Notes: generated from the sequence alone by a model not told the origin. A DNA stretch of 13,232 nucleotides from JBELMB01 sp042088665 (GCA_042088665.1 JBELMB010000146.1:1-13232); one strand, 5' to 3'; counted from the first letter of the stretch, positions 1 to 6,576 are shown. Translations and numbers: made by a program.

Positions 1-312
1 AGCGGGTCTTCTGCAAAACCTTGGCGAAACTTCATGATGTGTTATCCGAATCGCCCCAGAACAAAGGGCGGTAGGGAGAGGGATATCGACTTTTTCCCTC
101 GACCGTTTCCACAGTATTCCCGCGCCCGAGGTGCGTTTGATCCAGCGCGTCCCGGCCGTTTCGGTTGCTCAAGCAGCAGCCGCGCAGTGACAAGGCCGGC
201 CCCGTCAACGGCCCCCAAAATCACCCGATCCACCCCATACAAAAGCGCCACTTCGCATCCGAGCCACCCTGCCTGACGCAGATCCCGCTGTCGGTTGCGG
301 CCTGGGGGAGCC
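1..312. other. Intergenic/edge region downstream of paaE, no supported gene
   Basis: No frame here gives a convincing protein. Reading leftward, an ATG at 35 on the minus strand opens a frame (MKFRQGFAEDP...) that runs off the window edge. On the plus strand the frame ending at the TGA at 35-37 (...LLQNLGETS) could instead be the tail of a gene entering from the left. I cannot choose between them from 35 bases. A GTG-initiated minus-strand frame at 42-251 (69 codons) has a plausible first half (VALLYGVDRVILGAVDGAG) but turns into arginine/proline-rich sequence and has no clear ribosome binding site. A weak 6-bp inverted repeat (GAGGGA at 78-83, TCCCTC at 95-100) has no U-tract. It may be a degraded gene or simple spacer. 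Confidence 0.4.
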
Positions 313-1356
313 TCACGCGGCGTCGAAATCCAGCACCAGTCTGTCCGTTGTCGGTCTGGCCTGACACGCGAGGGTAAAACCTGCCGCCAGTTCCCAGGCC
401 TCCAACGAGTAGTTCACCGCCATTTCCGCGGTCCCTTCGACAACTTTGCAACGGCAGGTGCAGCACATGCCGCCCTTACAACTGAACGGCAATTCCAGCC
501 CTGCGCGGGCCGCCGCCTCGATCAGGCTGGCATCCTCGCCCTTCAGGGCAAAGCTGCGGCGCGTCCCGTCCAGCACCACGTCGATCTGCACACCGGCCTC
601 GGCCGCGCGTTCCGCGTCGACACTGCGGGCGGGCGCGGGCGCGCCATCCGCGGTGAAGCGTTCGAAATGCAGCGCATCCGACGCCACATGCCCCGCCAGT
701 GCAGCAGAGACATCGTCGATCATCTCCCCCGGCCCGCACAGATAGACCGCCTGCGCGCTCGCAAGATCCACGGCACCGGCCTGCGCCAATGCCATGACCC
801 TTTCGCCCGTGACCCTGCCATTGAGCAGCGCCACGTCCTGCGGTTCGCGACTGAGCACATGCACGAGGGTGAATTGGGTCAGAAACCGATCCTTGAGCTG
901 GTCCAGCGTCTCACGGAACATGATCGACCCCGTGGTGCGGTTGCCATAGATCAGCGTGACCTCTGCCCCGGCCTCAAGCGCGGCCCCCGCAATGGAAATC
1001 ATCGGCGTGATGCCGGACCCGGCCGCAATCAGCACGATCTTTTGAGCGCCTTGCCAGAGAAACCGGCCCTCTGGCGGCATGACCTCCAGCTGGTCGCCCG
1101 GCCTGAGCCTCTGCGCAAAGGGGGAAAACGCGCCCCCCGGCACGGATTTCACCCCAACCGTCAGATCCTCGCCCGGCAGGCTGGCGATGGAATAGGCGCG
1201 ACGCTGATCCCCGTCCAGAGCCCCGCTGCGCAGGGTCAGGTATTGACCCGGCGTGAAACGAAAGGTCTGCGCCAGCGCCGCGGGCACTTCGAATCCAAGC
1301 GCCACGGCACCCTCGCCTTCGGGACGCACCTGCGAAAGGGTCAGGGTATGGAACAT
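313..1356 (-). CDS. paaE: Phenylacetyl-CoA epoxidase subunit PaaE (reductase, also called PaaK)
   Basis: This is the NAD(P)H-dependent reductase that passes electrons through FAD and a 2Fe-2S centre to the di-iron oxygenase PaaA during 1,2-epoxidation of phenylacetyl-CoA. The 347-residue protein has the family layout. An N-terminal flavin domain carries RAYS at residues 53-56. A nucleotide-binding domain has GSGITP at 113-118 and CGPG at 208-211. A C-terminal plant-type ferredoxin domain has C293-x4-C298-x2-C301 and C331 as cluster ligands. The start was set at 1356 because an AGGAGG Shine-Dalgarno (complement of 1363-1368) sits 6 nt upstream and the protein then begins MFHTLTL, as relatives do. 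The longer reading frame to 1470 overlaps paaD and was discarded. It is the last gene of the paa cluster here, and the ribosome binding site overlaps the paaD stop codon. Confidence 0.97.
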   Translation of the reverse strand: MFHTLTLSQVRPEGEGAVALGFEVPAALAQTFRFTPGQYLTLRSGALDGDQRRAYSIASLPGEDLTVGVKSVPGGAFSPFAQRLRPGDQLEVMPPEGRFLWQGAQKIVLIAAGSGITPMISIAGAALEAGAEVTLIYGNRTTGSIMFRETLDQLKDRFLTQFTLVHVLSREPQDVALLNGRVTGERVMALAQAGAVDLASAQAVYLCGPGEMIDDVSAALAGHVASDALHFERFTADGAPAPARSVDAERAAEAGVQIDVVLDGTRRSFALKGEDASLIEAAARAGLELPFSCKGGMCCTCRCKVVEGTAEMAVNYSLEAWELAAGFTLACQARPTTDRLVLDFDAA

Positions 1357-1366
1357 CGCGCGCCTC

Positions 1367-1861
1367 CTACAGGCATTTGAAATAATCGAAGGGCTCCGCG
1401 CAGCTGCGGCACTGGTATTGCGCCTTGCACGCGGTTGAGCCGAATTCGGAAATCCGCTGCGTCCGCGCACTGTTGCAGCGCGGACAGGTCACATCCGGCG
1501 CAGAAAACAACGCCGCCTTGCCGGAGCCCGCAATCGGAGGCGCGATGCCATAGGCGCGCAGCTTTTCGCGGCCGGCCTCGGTGATCCAGTCAGTGGTCCA
1601 GGGCGGCGACAGCACACGGGCGATCCGTGCGTCAAAACCCGCGGCGCGCAGGGCCGCCTCGATCCCCAGCTCGATCGCCAGAGTTGCCGGACACCCGGAA
1701 TAGGTCGGCGTGACCTCGGCCACGGCAACCTCCCCTTCAAGGCGCACCGCGCGCAGGATCCCGAGGTCCGCAACCGTCACGCAGGGCACTTCGGGGTCGG
1801 GGACGGCAGCGGCGGCCGCCCAGGCCCGCGCCGCGGCATCATCTTGCAGCGCGGCGGTCAC
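1367..1861 (-). CDS. paaD: Phenylacetyl-CoA epoxidase accessory protein PaaD (also called PaaJ)
   Basis: PaaD belongs to the MIP18/DUF59 family and is thought to help Fe-S cluster or metal-centre maturation of the epoxidase rather than catalysis. The 164-residue product matches the family length (about 165). It has the DUF59 core (VPDPEVPCVTVADLGILR at 20-37, then TPTYSGCPA at 51-59) and a C-terminal zinc-ribbon-like region with cysteines at 126, 129, 145, 151, 154 and 163. I chose a GTG start at 1861 because it overlaps the paaC stop as GTGA, a 4-nt overlap typical of this operon, and because the longer frame upstream is arginine-rich shadow of paaC. Only a weak G-rich ribosome binding site precedes it, so translation probably depends on coupling to paaC. 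Confidence 0.95.
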   Translation of the reverse strand: MTAALQDDAAARAWAAAAAVPDPEVPCVTVADLGILRAVRLEGEVAVAEVTPTYSGCPATLAIELGIEAALRAAGFDARIARVLSPPWTTDWITEAGREKLRAYGIAPPIAGSGKAALFSAPDVTCPRCNSARTQRISEFGSTACKAQYQCRSCAEPFDYFKCL

Positions 1862-2598
1862 CAGACCGCCCCGGGATGCGCGCGGTGCAGGCTTTGCATC
1901 TCGGCCAGCATGTGGCCAAGCCCCTCGCCGTGCTTGCCCGCGCGCCCGCCGGTCTGGGCAAAGCTGCTGTCGGGGAAGGTCAGGCAGGCCTCGGCAAAGA
2001 TCGGTCGCAGCACCGTCTCCCATGCGGGACGCAAGCTGGCGCGCTCTGGCAGGGCAGAGATGGCGGCCCCCGCCCCTTCCTCGAAGAGCTCGTCGGTAAA
2101 GCGGTGCAACTCGTCGACCGCCTCGGCCATGCGCCGCGCGCTCTCTTCGGTGCCATCGCCAAGGCGGATCACCCATTCACCCGCGTGACGGATGTGATAG
2201 GCCATTTCCTTCGCCGCCTTGCCCGCCACACCCGCGATCACCGCGTCCTCGGATCCAAGGGCGGACTGCCAATACGGCGACATGAAAGCCGCAAAATACA
2301 ACTGACGCAGCATGGTCTGGGCAAAATCGCCATTCGGGCGCTCCACCAGCAGAAGGTTGCGGTAGGCGCGTTCGCCCCGCAGAAAGGCCAGCGCGTCTTC
2401 GTCGCGGCCCTTCGCCTCCGTTTCGGCGGCATAGGCATACAGCGTGCGGGCAGAGCCGATCAGGTCGAGCGCCATATTTGGCAGCGCCAGATCCTCCTCC
2501 AGCATTGGGGCGTGCCCACACCATTCCGACAGGCGGTGCCCCAGAACGAGGTGGTCGTCCGCCAGCTCCAGCAGCGCGTCAAACAATGGGTCGGCCAT
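1858..2598 (-). CDS. paaC: Phenylacetyl-CoA epoxidase structural subunit PaaC (also called PaaI)
   Basis: PaaC is the non-catalytic, ferritin-like partner of PaaA. In the family the two form the oxygenase core, with PaaC structural rather than iron-binding. The 246-residue product has the usual length and begins MADPLFDALLELADDHLVLG, typical of PaaC, followed by the GHRLSEWCGHAPMLEEDLAL and MALDLIGSARTLYAYAA helices and KAAKEMAYHIRHAGEWVIRLGDG further on. The ATG at 2598 overlaps the paaB TGA by one base (TGATG). A GTG one codon earlier at 2601 is an alternative start. The 3' end overlaps paaD by 4 nt. Confidence 0.97.
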   Translation of the reverse strand: MADPLFDALLELADDHLVLGHRLSEWCGHAPMLEEDLALPNMALDLIGSARTLYAYAAETEAKGRDEDALAFLRGERAYRNLLLVERPNGDFAQTMLRQLYFAAFMSPYWQSALGSEDAVIAGVAGKAAKEMAYHIRHAGEWVIRLGDGTEESARRMAEAVDELHRFTDELFEEGAGAAISALPERASLRPAWETVLRPIFAEACLTFPDSSFAQTGGRAGKHGEGLGHMLAEMQSLHRAHPGAVW

Positions 2599-2891
2599 CA
2601 CATGTGCCCCACGTCATCCGGGATGTCGTAAAAGGTCGGATGGCGGTAGATCTTGTCCGCCGTGGGGTCGAAATTCTCCGCCGCCTGATCCGGATCGGAG
2701 GCGATGATATCCGCCGAGCGCACCACCCAGATCGACGTGCCCTCGCCGCGACGCGTGTAGACGTCGCGCGCGGCTTGCAGGGCCAGCACCTCGTCGGCGG
2801 CGTGCAGCGAGCCGACATGCTTGTGGCTCAACCCGTTGCGGGGGCGGATGAATACCTCCCAGAGGGGGGTGGTCTGTGAGGTGGTCGTCAT
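2598..2891 (-). CDS. paaB: Phenylacetyl-CoA epoxidase subunit PaaB (also called PaaH)
   Basis: PaaB is a small subunit that bridges PaaAC heterodimers and is needed for full epoxidase assembly. The 97-residue product matches the family length (about 95). It carries the family's signature N-terminus (WEVFIRPRNGLSHKHVGSLHA) and middle (ALQAARDVYTRRGEGTSIWVV), ending with YRHPTFYDIPDDVGHM. The start at ATG 2891 lies 4 nt after the stop of the upstream membrane-protein gene, with a GAGG motif 8 nt upstream. The longer frame to 3074 is shadow of that gene. It is unusual that paaB does not directly follow paaA: two other genes lie between them. Confidence 0.97.
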   Translation of the reverse strand: MTTTSQTTPLWEVFIRPRNGLSHKHVGSLHAADEVLALQAARDVYTRRGEGTSIWVVRSADIIASDPDQAAENFDPTADKIYRHPTFYDIPDDVGHM

Positions 2892-2895
2892 CCCG

Positions 2896-3309
2896 TCAGC
2901 CTCGCTTTGCAGTGACATAAAGAAGGGTGAGCAGCGCCGCCAACCCGCCGAACGCGCCGGTTTGCAGCCAATAAAGGAGCGTTGACTGGCCATCGGCCAA
3001 GACCGCTGCCAGTTCTGCCGAGGTGTTGATGTACGACAGCCCCGCCACGGTGGACCAGATCGACACCAGCGCAAAAGGCACCACCGTCATGTCCCGCGAC
3101 GCTGCCAGAAAGAGCGCCGCATAGGTCACCAGCGTGAAAGAGATGATCCTGTCCTGATAGGCGTGGTAGGGCGTGTCGAAATAGACAAAGAGCACGGGCC
3201 ATTTCAGGCCGAAGAAATGCGCCAGCCCAATGCAGACAAAGAAGACCACGCAGACCAGAAGCAAGAGCCTGAGCAGCCCGTCGGGGCGATGAACGATTGC
3301 TGTGGTCAT
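2896..3309 (-). CDS. Small predicted four-helix integral membrane protein inside the paa operon
   Basis: I do not recognise this 137-residue protein. It is strongly hydrophobic, with four likely membrane segments at about residues 12-33, 54-71, 74-95 and 110-133. Short basic or polar ends are present (RPDGLLR before helix 1, AKRG at the C-terminus). A conserved-looking DTPYHAYQDR loop (45-54) joins helices 1 and 2. There is no signal-peptide cleavage site, no cysteine pair and no recognisable cofactor motif. Its ATG overlaps the preceding DUF3291 stop as ATGA, and its own stop is 4 nt from the paaB start, so it is embedded in and presumably co-translated with the epoxidase genes. A role in phenylacetate uptake, efflux or membrane anchoring is possible but is inference from position only. 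Confidence 0.85.
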   Translation of the reverse strand: MTTAIVHRPDGLLRLLLLVCVVFFVCIGLAHFFGLKWPVLFVYFDTPYHAYQDRIISFTLVTYAALFLAASRDMTVVPFALVSIWSTVAGLSYINTSAELAAVLADGQSTLLYWLQTGAFGGLAALLTLLYVTAKRG

Positions 3310-3764
3310 TGCGGTGCGTTCCTGTGGGTGGTCTCATGGTGGCGGATCGCAGAGCCGTTTCGAGCCCCGGAGATCGGCGCGTCACCGGGGCCTTCGGGGC
3401 GCAAGGCCTCCGTTCCCCGGCGTTCGGGCGAGGGACCTTCGGCCCGCAGGGCATTGAGCGCGTTCATCGCCTCGCGCGGGGTCGGCAAATGGCCTTCGGG
3501 CACGTCCCAGACCACCAGATAGCGCGCGCCGAGCGGCTCGAACCATTCGGCGGTGCGCTGGCGAAACCGCTTGTGCAGCGTCTGCCATGTGAAAAAGCGC
3601 AAACTCTCCAGATCGCGCCAAAGCGACAGGGTCAGCGTCATGCGCGGGTCGTCCGCGAACAGCTCGGCATGGGCCGCCTCTTCGTCGCTGTGCCGCCAGA
3701 GATAGCCCGGCGACCGTTCCGCCAGACCGTTCATCATGGGCACCGCGTCGATGAATCCGGCCAT
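3306..3764 (-). CDS. DUF3291 family protein, probably frameshifted near its 5' end
   Basis: The open frame encodes 152 residues resembling the DUF3291 family (a dimeric alpha/beta-barrel-like fold): MAGFIDAVPMMNGLAERSPGY, then LSLWRDLESLRFFTWQTLHKRF and VVWDVPEGHLPTPREAMNAL. No reaction is established for the family. The first family strand (normally a short MxLAQFNIAR-type start) is not in this frame. It lies in another frame beginning at ATG 3817, and the continuation WPLADPR before this ATG is in the present frame. So a small indel in the alternating GC tract at 3786-3794 appears to split the gene. No in-frame start exists between the paaA stop and 3764. The C-terminal tail (about residues 111-152) is a proline/arginine-rich extension beyond the usual end. 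The stop overlaps the membrane-protein start (ATGA). Confidence 0.75.
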   Translation of the reverse strand: MAGFIDAVPMMNGLAERSPGYLWRHSDEEAAHAELFADDPRMTLTLSLWRDLESLRFFTWQTLHKRFRQRTAEWFEPLGARYLVVWDVPEGHLPTPREAMNALNALRAEGPSPERRGTEALRPEGPGDAPISGARNGSAIRHHETTHRNAPQ

Positions 3765-3817
3765 GCGCGGATCCGCCAGCGGCCAGCGCGCGCGATGTTG
3801 AACTGGGCGAGCGGCAT
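3734..3817 (-). pseudogene. Out-of-frame 5' fragment of the DUF3291 gene
   Basis: An ATG at 3817, 4 nt after the paaA stop, encodes MPLAQFNIARA, the characteristic N-terminal strand of DUF3291 proteins, then runs into a TGA at 3734-3736 after 27 codons. Adding one base in the GC tract at 3786-3794 would join it to the downstream frame at W-P-L-A-D-P-R; adding four bases would give a junction closer to the family spacing (two residues between NIAR and WPL). This is seen directly in the sequence. Whether it is a true mutation, a natural start shift or a sequencing error cannot be told here. Confidence 0.6.
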
Positions 3818-3821
3818 GGTG

Positions 3822-4802
3822 CTACTCGGCGGCCAACTGGCGCGCGCGGCGTTTTTCGGCATGGGCCAGCGCGGCGTCTCGGACCCAGGCACCCTCGTCC
3901 CAAGCCTTGCGGCGCGCCTTGATGCGGTCGCGGGCCATGGGGCCGTGACCCTTCACGACACGCCAGAACTCGTCCCAGTCGATGGGGCCGTGATCATAGC
4001 CCTTGGCGTCATTCCACGCCAGATCGGGGTCCGGGAAAGTCAGACCGAGGAACTCGCCCTGCGGGACGGTGGCATCGATGAATTTCTGGCGCAACTCGTC
4101 GTTGGTAAACCGCTTGATCTTCCAGGCCATCGACTGATCGGAATGCTGGCTTTCCGCGTCATGCGGGCCGAACATCATCAACGAAGGCCACCACCAGCGG
4201 TTCAGCGCGTCCTGCACCATCTCTTTCTGCTCCGGCGTGCCACGCGCCAGCGTCATGACGATCTCGTAGCCCTGCCGTTGGTGAAAGCTCTCTTCCTTGC
4301 AGACGCGGATCATCGCCCGGGCATAGGGCCCGTAAGAGCACCGGCACAGCGGGATCTGGTTCATGATCGCGGCGCCATCGACCAGCCAGCCCACGATGCC
4401 GATATCCGCCCAGCTGAGCGTCGGGTAGTTGAAGATCGACGAATACTTGGCCTTGCCGACCAAGAGCTCCTCGGTCATTTCCTCGCGGGTCACGCCCAGC
4501 GTTTCGGCGGCAGAGTACAAGTAAAGGCCATGACCGCCCTCATCCTGAACCTTCGCCAGAAGCGCCGCCTTGCGCCGCAGGGACGGCGCGCGGGTGATCC
4601 AGTTGCCCTCTGGCAACATGCCAACAATCTCTGAATGGGCGTGCTGGCCGATCTGGCGCACCAATGTCCGCCGGTACCCTTCGGGCATGGCGTCATTCGG
4701 TTCGATCTTTTCCTCGGCATCGATGCGCGCCTGAAAGCGCTGCAAGAAGCCTTCGGTTTCTTCGGTGCGGCCATCGGCGCCGATCAGACCCTGCGAATAC
4801 AT
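3822..4802 (-). CDS. paaA: Phenylacetyl-CoA epoxidase catalytic subunit PaaA (also called PaaG)
   Basis: PaaA is the di-iron oxygenase that inserts one oxygen atom into the aromatic ring of phenylacetyl-CoA, giving the ring-1,2-epoxide, the first aerobic step after CoA activation. The 326-residue product has a ferritin-like four-helix core with candidate iron ligands E58, E88-x2-H91, D142 and E171-x2-H174. Their mutual spacing matches what I recall for the E. coli ligands, shifted by 16. The start at 4802 (MYSQGLIGADG) has AGGAG 8 nt upstream (complement of 4812-4816). The frame to 4886 would run through the promoter region and was rejected. It is the first gene of the operon. The intergenic region upstream carries a putative promoter and inverted repeat. 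Confidence 0.97.
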   Translation of the reverse strand: MYSQGLIGADGRTEETEGFLQRFQARIDAEEKIEPNDAMPEGYRRTLVRQIGQHAHSEIVGMLPEGNWITRAPSLRRKAALLAKVQDEGGHGLYLYSAAETLGVTREEMTEELLVGKAKYSSIFNYPTLSWADIGIVGWLVDGAAIMNQIPLCRCSYGPYARAMIRVCKEESFHQRQGYEIVMTLARGTPEQKEMVQDALNRWWWPSLMMFGPHDAESQHSDQSMAWKIKRFTNDELRQKFIDATVPQGEFLGLTFPDPDLAWNDAKGYDHGPIDWDEFWRVVKGHGPMARDRIKARRKAWDEGAWVRDAALAHAEKRRARQLAAE

Positions 4803-4835
4803 GCGCGCTGCTCCTGTGCAAAAACCCGTACCGGC

Positions 4836-4863
4836 AGTATATGTTACAAAATGCCCCTCGGAA
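4836..4863 (-). promoter_or_regulatory. Putative sigma-70-type promoter of the paa operon
   Basis: On the minus strand a TATACT -10 box (complement of 4836-4841) lies about 35 bases upstream of the paaA start. With a 16-nt spacer, TTCCGA (complement of 4858-4863) is a weak -35 box (3 of 6). A weak -35 fits a promoter that needs activation or is tightly repressed. Inferred from sequence only. Confidence 0.45.
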
Positions 4864-4879
4864 AGAATTTTTTGTAACA
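4842..4879. promoter_or_regulatory. Inverted repeat, candidate operator for a paa regulator
   Basis: TGTTACAAAA at 4842-4851 is repeated as the exact reverse complement TTTTGTAACA at 4870-4879, an 18-nt spacer apart. One arm abuts the putative -10 box of paaA and the other lies just upstream of the -35 region, where repressor binding would block transcription. The right arm runs into a 10-bp palindrome, ACTTGCAAGT (4879-4888). In many bacteria paa genes are controlled by a TetR-type (PaaR) or GntR-type (PaaX) repressor responding to phenylacetyl-CoA. Assigning this site to one of them is inference, and no regulator gene is in the window. Confidence 0.5.
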
Positions 4880-4915
4880 CTTGCAAGTTTCCGGCGTCGC
4901 GGCCACCTATGGGCT

Positions 4916-5776
4916 ATGGAAAAGGTGCTTTTGTCATTGGGTCACGGCTATTCTGCGCGCGCGCTTGCGGCGCTGGTGTTGCCGCTGGGCTGGCGCGTGA
5001 TCGGCACCACGCGCAGCGCGGAAAAGCGCGCGATGCTCGACGCTTCGGGCATCACGGCGATCCTTTGGGACAAGGCAACAGTCGAAGCGGCGCTGGGGCA
5101 AGCGACCCATGTCCTGATGAGCGCGGCCCCCGATGCCGAGGGCGACCCGGCGCTGCGCCTGATCGGCCCTGCGCTGGCCGAGCGGGCGGCAGAGCTGGAC
5201 TGGGCCGGATATCTGTCAACCACCGGGGTCTATGGTGATTCGAAGGGCGCTTGGGTCGACGAGAGCATGCCGCTGACCGGCGCGACCCGTCGGGGCCGTG
5301 CCCGGATCGCGGCTGAGGCGGATTGGCGCGCGGTGCCAGACCTGCCCCTGCACATCTTTCGCCTTGCCGGGATCTACGGACCGGGCCGCGGCCCGTTTGA
5401 AAAGATCCGCAACGGCACGGCGCGACGGATCATCAAACCGGGACAGGTGTTTTCGCGCATCCATGTGGCGGATATCGCGACGGTGCTGAAGGCCTCGATC
5501 GACCGGCCCAATCCGGGGGCCGCCTACAACGTCTGTGACGGCGACCCTGCCCCGCCGCAGGATGTGCTGGCCTTTGCCGCTGAACTCTTGGGCATGCCGC
5601 CACCGCCAGAAGTGGATTTCGAGACCGCGGAGATGTCGCCCATGGCGCGCAGTTTCTACGCGGAGTCAAAGCGGGTGAGCAACGCCCGCCTGCACGAGGA
5701 ATTGGGCGTGACGCTGGCCTATCCGGATTACCGCAGCGGGCTGACGGCCATGCTTGGCGACGAATCGCAGGGCTAG
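4916..5776 (+). CDS. SDR-family NAD(P)-binding epimerase-like protein (YeeZ type)
   Basis: The 286-residue protein has a Rossmann fold typical of atypical/extended SDR enzymes related to E. coli YeeZ. An N-terminal glycine motif in the form LSLGHGYSARALA (residues about 6-18) comes first. TTGVYGDSKGAWVDE follows in the middle, where extended SDRs place the catalytic Thr/Tyr region, then FRLAGIYGPGRGPFEKI and a substrate-side segment FSRIHVADIA. No canonical YxxxK pair is obvious, so catalytic activity is uncertain; the substrate is unknown. The ATG at 4916 was chosen because the fold begins directly after it and the longer frame overlaps paaA. No good Shine-Dalgarno is visible, so the message could be near-leaderless. 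It is divergent from paaA and followed by an ExoD gene after 10 nt. Confidence 0.85.
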   Translation: MEKVLLSLGHGYSARALAALVLPLGWRVIGTTRSAEKRAMLDASGITAILWDKATVEAALGQATHVLMSAAPDAEGDPALRLIGPALAERAAELDWAGYLSTTGVYGDSKGAWVDESMPLTGATRRGRARIAAEADWRAVPDLPLHIFRLAGIYGPGRGPFEKIRNGTARRIIKPGQVFSRIHVADIATVLKASIDRPNPGAAYNVCDGDPAPPQDVLAFAAELLGMPPPPEVDFETAEMSPMARSFYAESKRVSNARLHEELGVTLAYPDYRSGLTAMLGDESQG

Positions 5777-5786
5777 GCGATCCGCC

Positions 5787-6476
5787 ATGCAGGACGACAC
5801 ACCAAACGACGAGACGGACACCGCCGGGCAATCTGGGGCAAGGCAATCCGGGCCGGGTCAATCCGGGCCGGGTCAATCCCGCCCTGCGCAATCCGGTCCC
5901 GAGACGCTGCAGGGCCTTCTCGAGGCGATGCGCCCCGAAGACGGCGACACACGCGTTTCGGTCAGTGACGTGCTCGCGCGGATCGGTGGGCGCTCCTTTC
6001 CGGCGGTGATCCTCGTGCCCGCGATTGTCCTCGTCTCGCCCGTCTCGGGGATCCCGGGATCGCCGACGCTGGGCGCGATGATCGTCCTGCTGATCGTGGC
6101 GCAGGTGCTGATCGGGCGCAAACATCTGTGGCTGCCCAAGATCTTGCGCAACCGCTCGGTCGAAGCCGGCAAGATGGTGCGCGCGATCACATGGCTGACA
6201 AGGCCCGCCGCCTGGATGGACCGTCACAGCCATGGCCGTTTGCGGATCCTGACCACGGGACCGACGCGGCTGATCGCCTATCTCGCGACGGCGGTGATGG
6301 CGGCGAGCTGGCCCTTGCTGGAACTCCTGCCCTTTGTGACCTCGTTCAGCGCGGGCGCCGTGTCGATGATCATGTTCGGGCTGATGACGCGTGACGGGGC
6401 GTATACGCTGGCGGGCTATGTGCAGGGCAGTGTGATCTACCTGACGCTGCTGTCGGTCTGGACAGGGCTGTTGTAG
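5787..6476 (+). CDS. Exopolysaccharide synthesis ExoD-family membrane protein
   Basis: This 229-residue protein matches the ExoD family, named from rhizobial exopolysaccharide and alkali-tolerance mutants but without a known biochemical activity. The N-terminal roughly 40 residues are polar and contain five degenerate pentapeptides of the QSGPG type. The family core follows: LQGLLEAMRPEDGDTRVSV with a conserved DVLARIGGRSFPAVILVPA. Hydrophobic helices lie at about residues 70-90, 94-108, 164-184 and 188-226, and the protein ends in the membrane helix SVIYLTLLSVWTGLL. ATG 5787 is preferred over a TTG at 5754 that overlaps the upstream gene. The close spacing (10 nt) suggests an operon with the SDR gene. 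Confidence 0.88.
   Translation: MQDDTPNDETDTAGQSGARQSGPGQSGPGQSRPAQSGPETLQGLLEAMRPEDGDTRVSVSDVLARIGGRSFPAVILVPAIVLVSPVSGIPGSPTLGAMIVLLIVAQVLIGRKHLWLPKILRNRSVEAGKMVRAITWLTRPAAWMDRHSHGRLRILTTGPTRLIAYLATAVMAASWPLLELLPFVTSFSAGAVSMIMFGLMTRDGAYTLAGYVQGSVIYLTLLSVWTGLL
5829..5903 (+). repeat. Five-copy 15-bp in-frame tandem repeat in the ExoD gene
   Basis: Five consecutive 15-bp units start with CAATC. Units two and three (5844-5858 and 5859-5873) are identical; the flanking units are degenerate. Because 15 is a multiple of three, each unit encodes a pentapeptide (QSGAR, QSGPG, QSGPG, QSRPA, QSGPE), so copy number can vary without breaking the frame. Confidence 0.9.
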
Positions 6477-6516
6477 GCCCCGGCCACGCCCGGTTCGATG
6501 GTTTTAGGGGTCAGGC

Positions 6517-6536
6517 CTTTTGATCGCTTTTGATCG
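6517..6536. repeat. Perfect 10-bp tandem duplication between exoD and dxs
   Basis: CTTTTGATCG occurs twice in direct succession at 6517-6526 and 6527-6536 in the roughly 100-bp convergent gap. The surrounding sequence is GC-rich with a short GCCCG/CGGGC stem at 6539-6554, but no U-tract follows on either strand, so I do not call a terminator here. Confidence 0.6.
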
Positions 6537-6576
6537 GGGCCCGTCCCCTCGGGCGCACCCCCGCAGGTCACCCCCC

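Noticed and set aside
78..100. GAGGGA/TCCCTC hairpin near the left edge
   Set aside because: Six base pairs with an 11-nt loop and no U-tract; may be chance.
42..251. A 69-codon minus-strand frame downstream of paaE
   Set aside because: GTG start without a ribosome binding site, with its second half low-complexity and basic; too weak to call a gene.
295..1380. A 361-codon plus-strand frame opposite paaE
   Set aside because: Antisense to paaE with biased Arg/His/Gln composition and no ribosome binding site or recognisable domain; the same holds for the long plus-strand frames at 3297-4634 and 9630-11075.
6539..6554. GCCCG/CGGGC stem between exoD and dxs as a terminator
   Set aside because: Only 5 bp and not followed by a U-tract on either strand.
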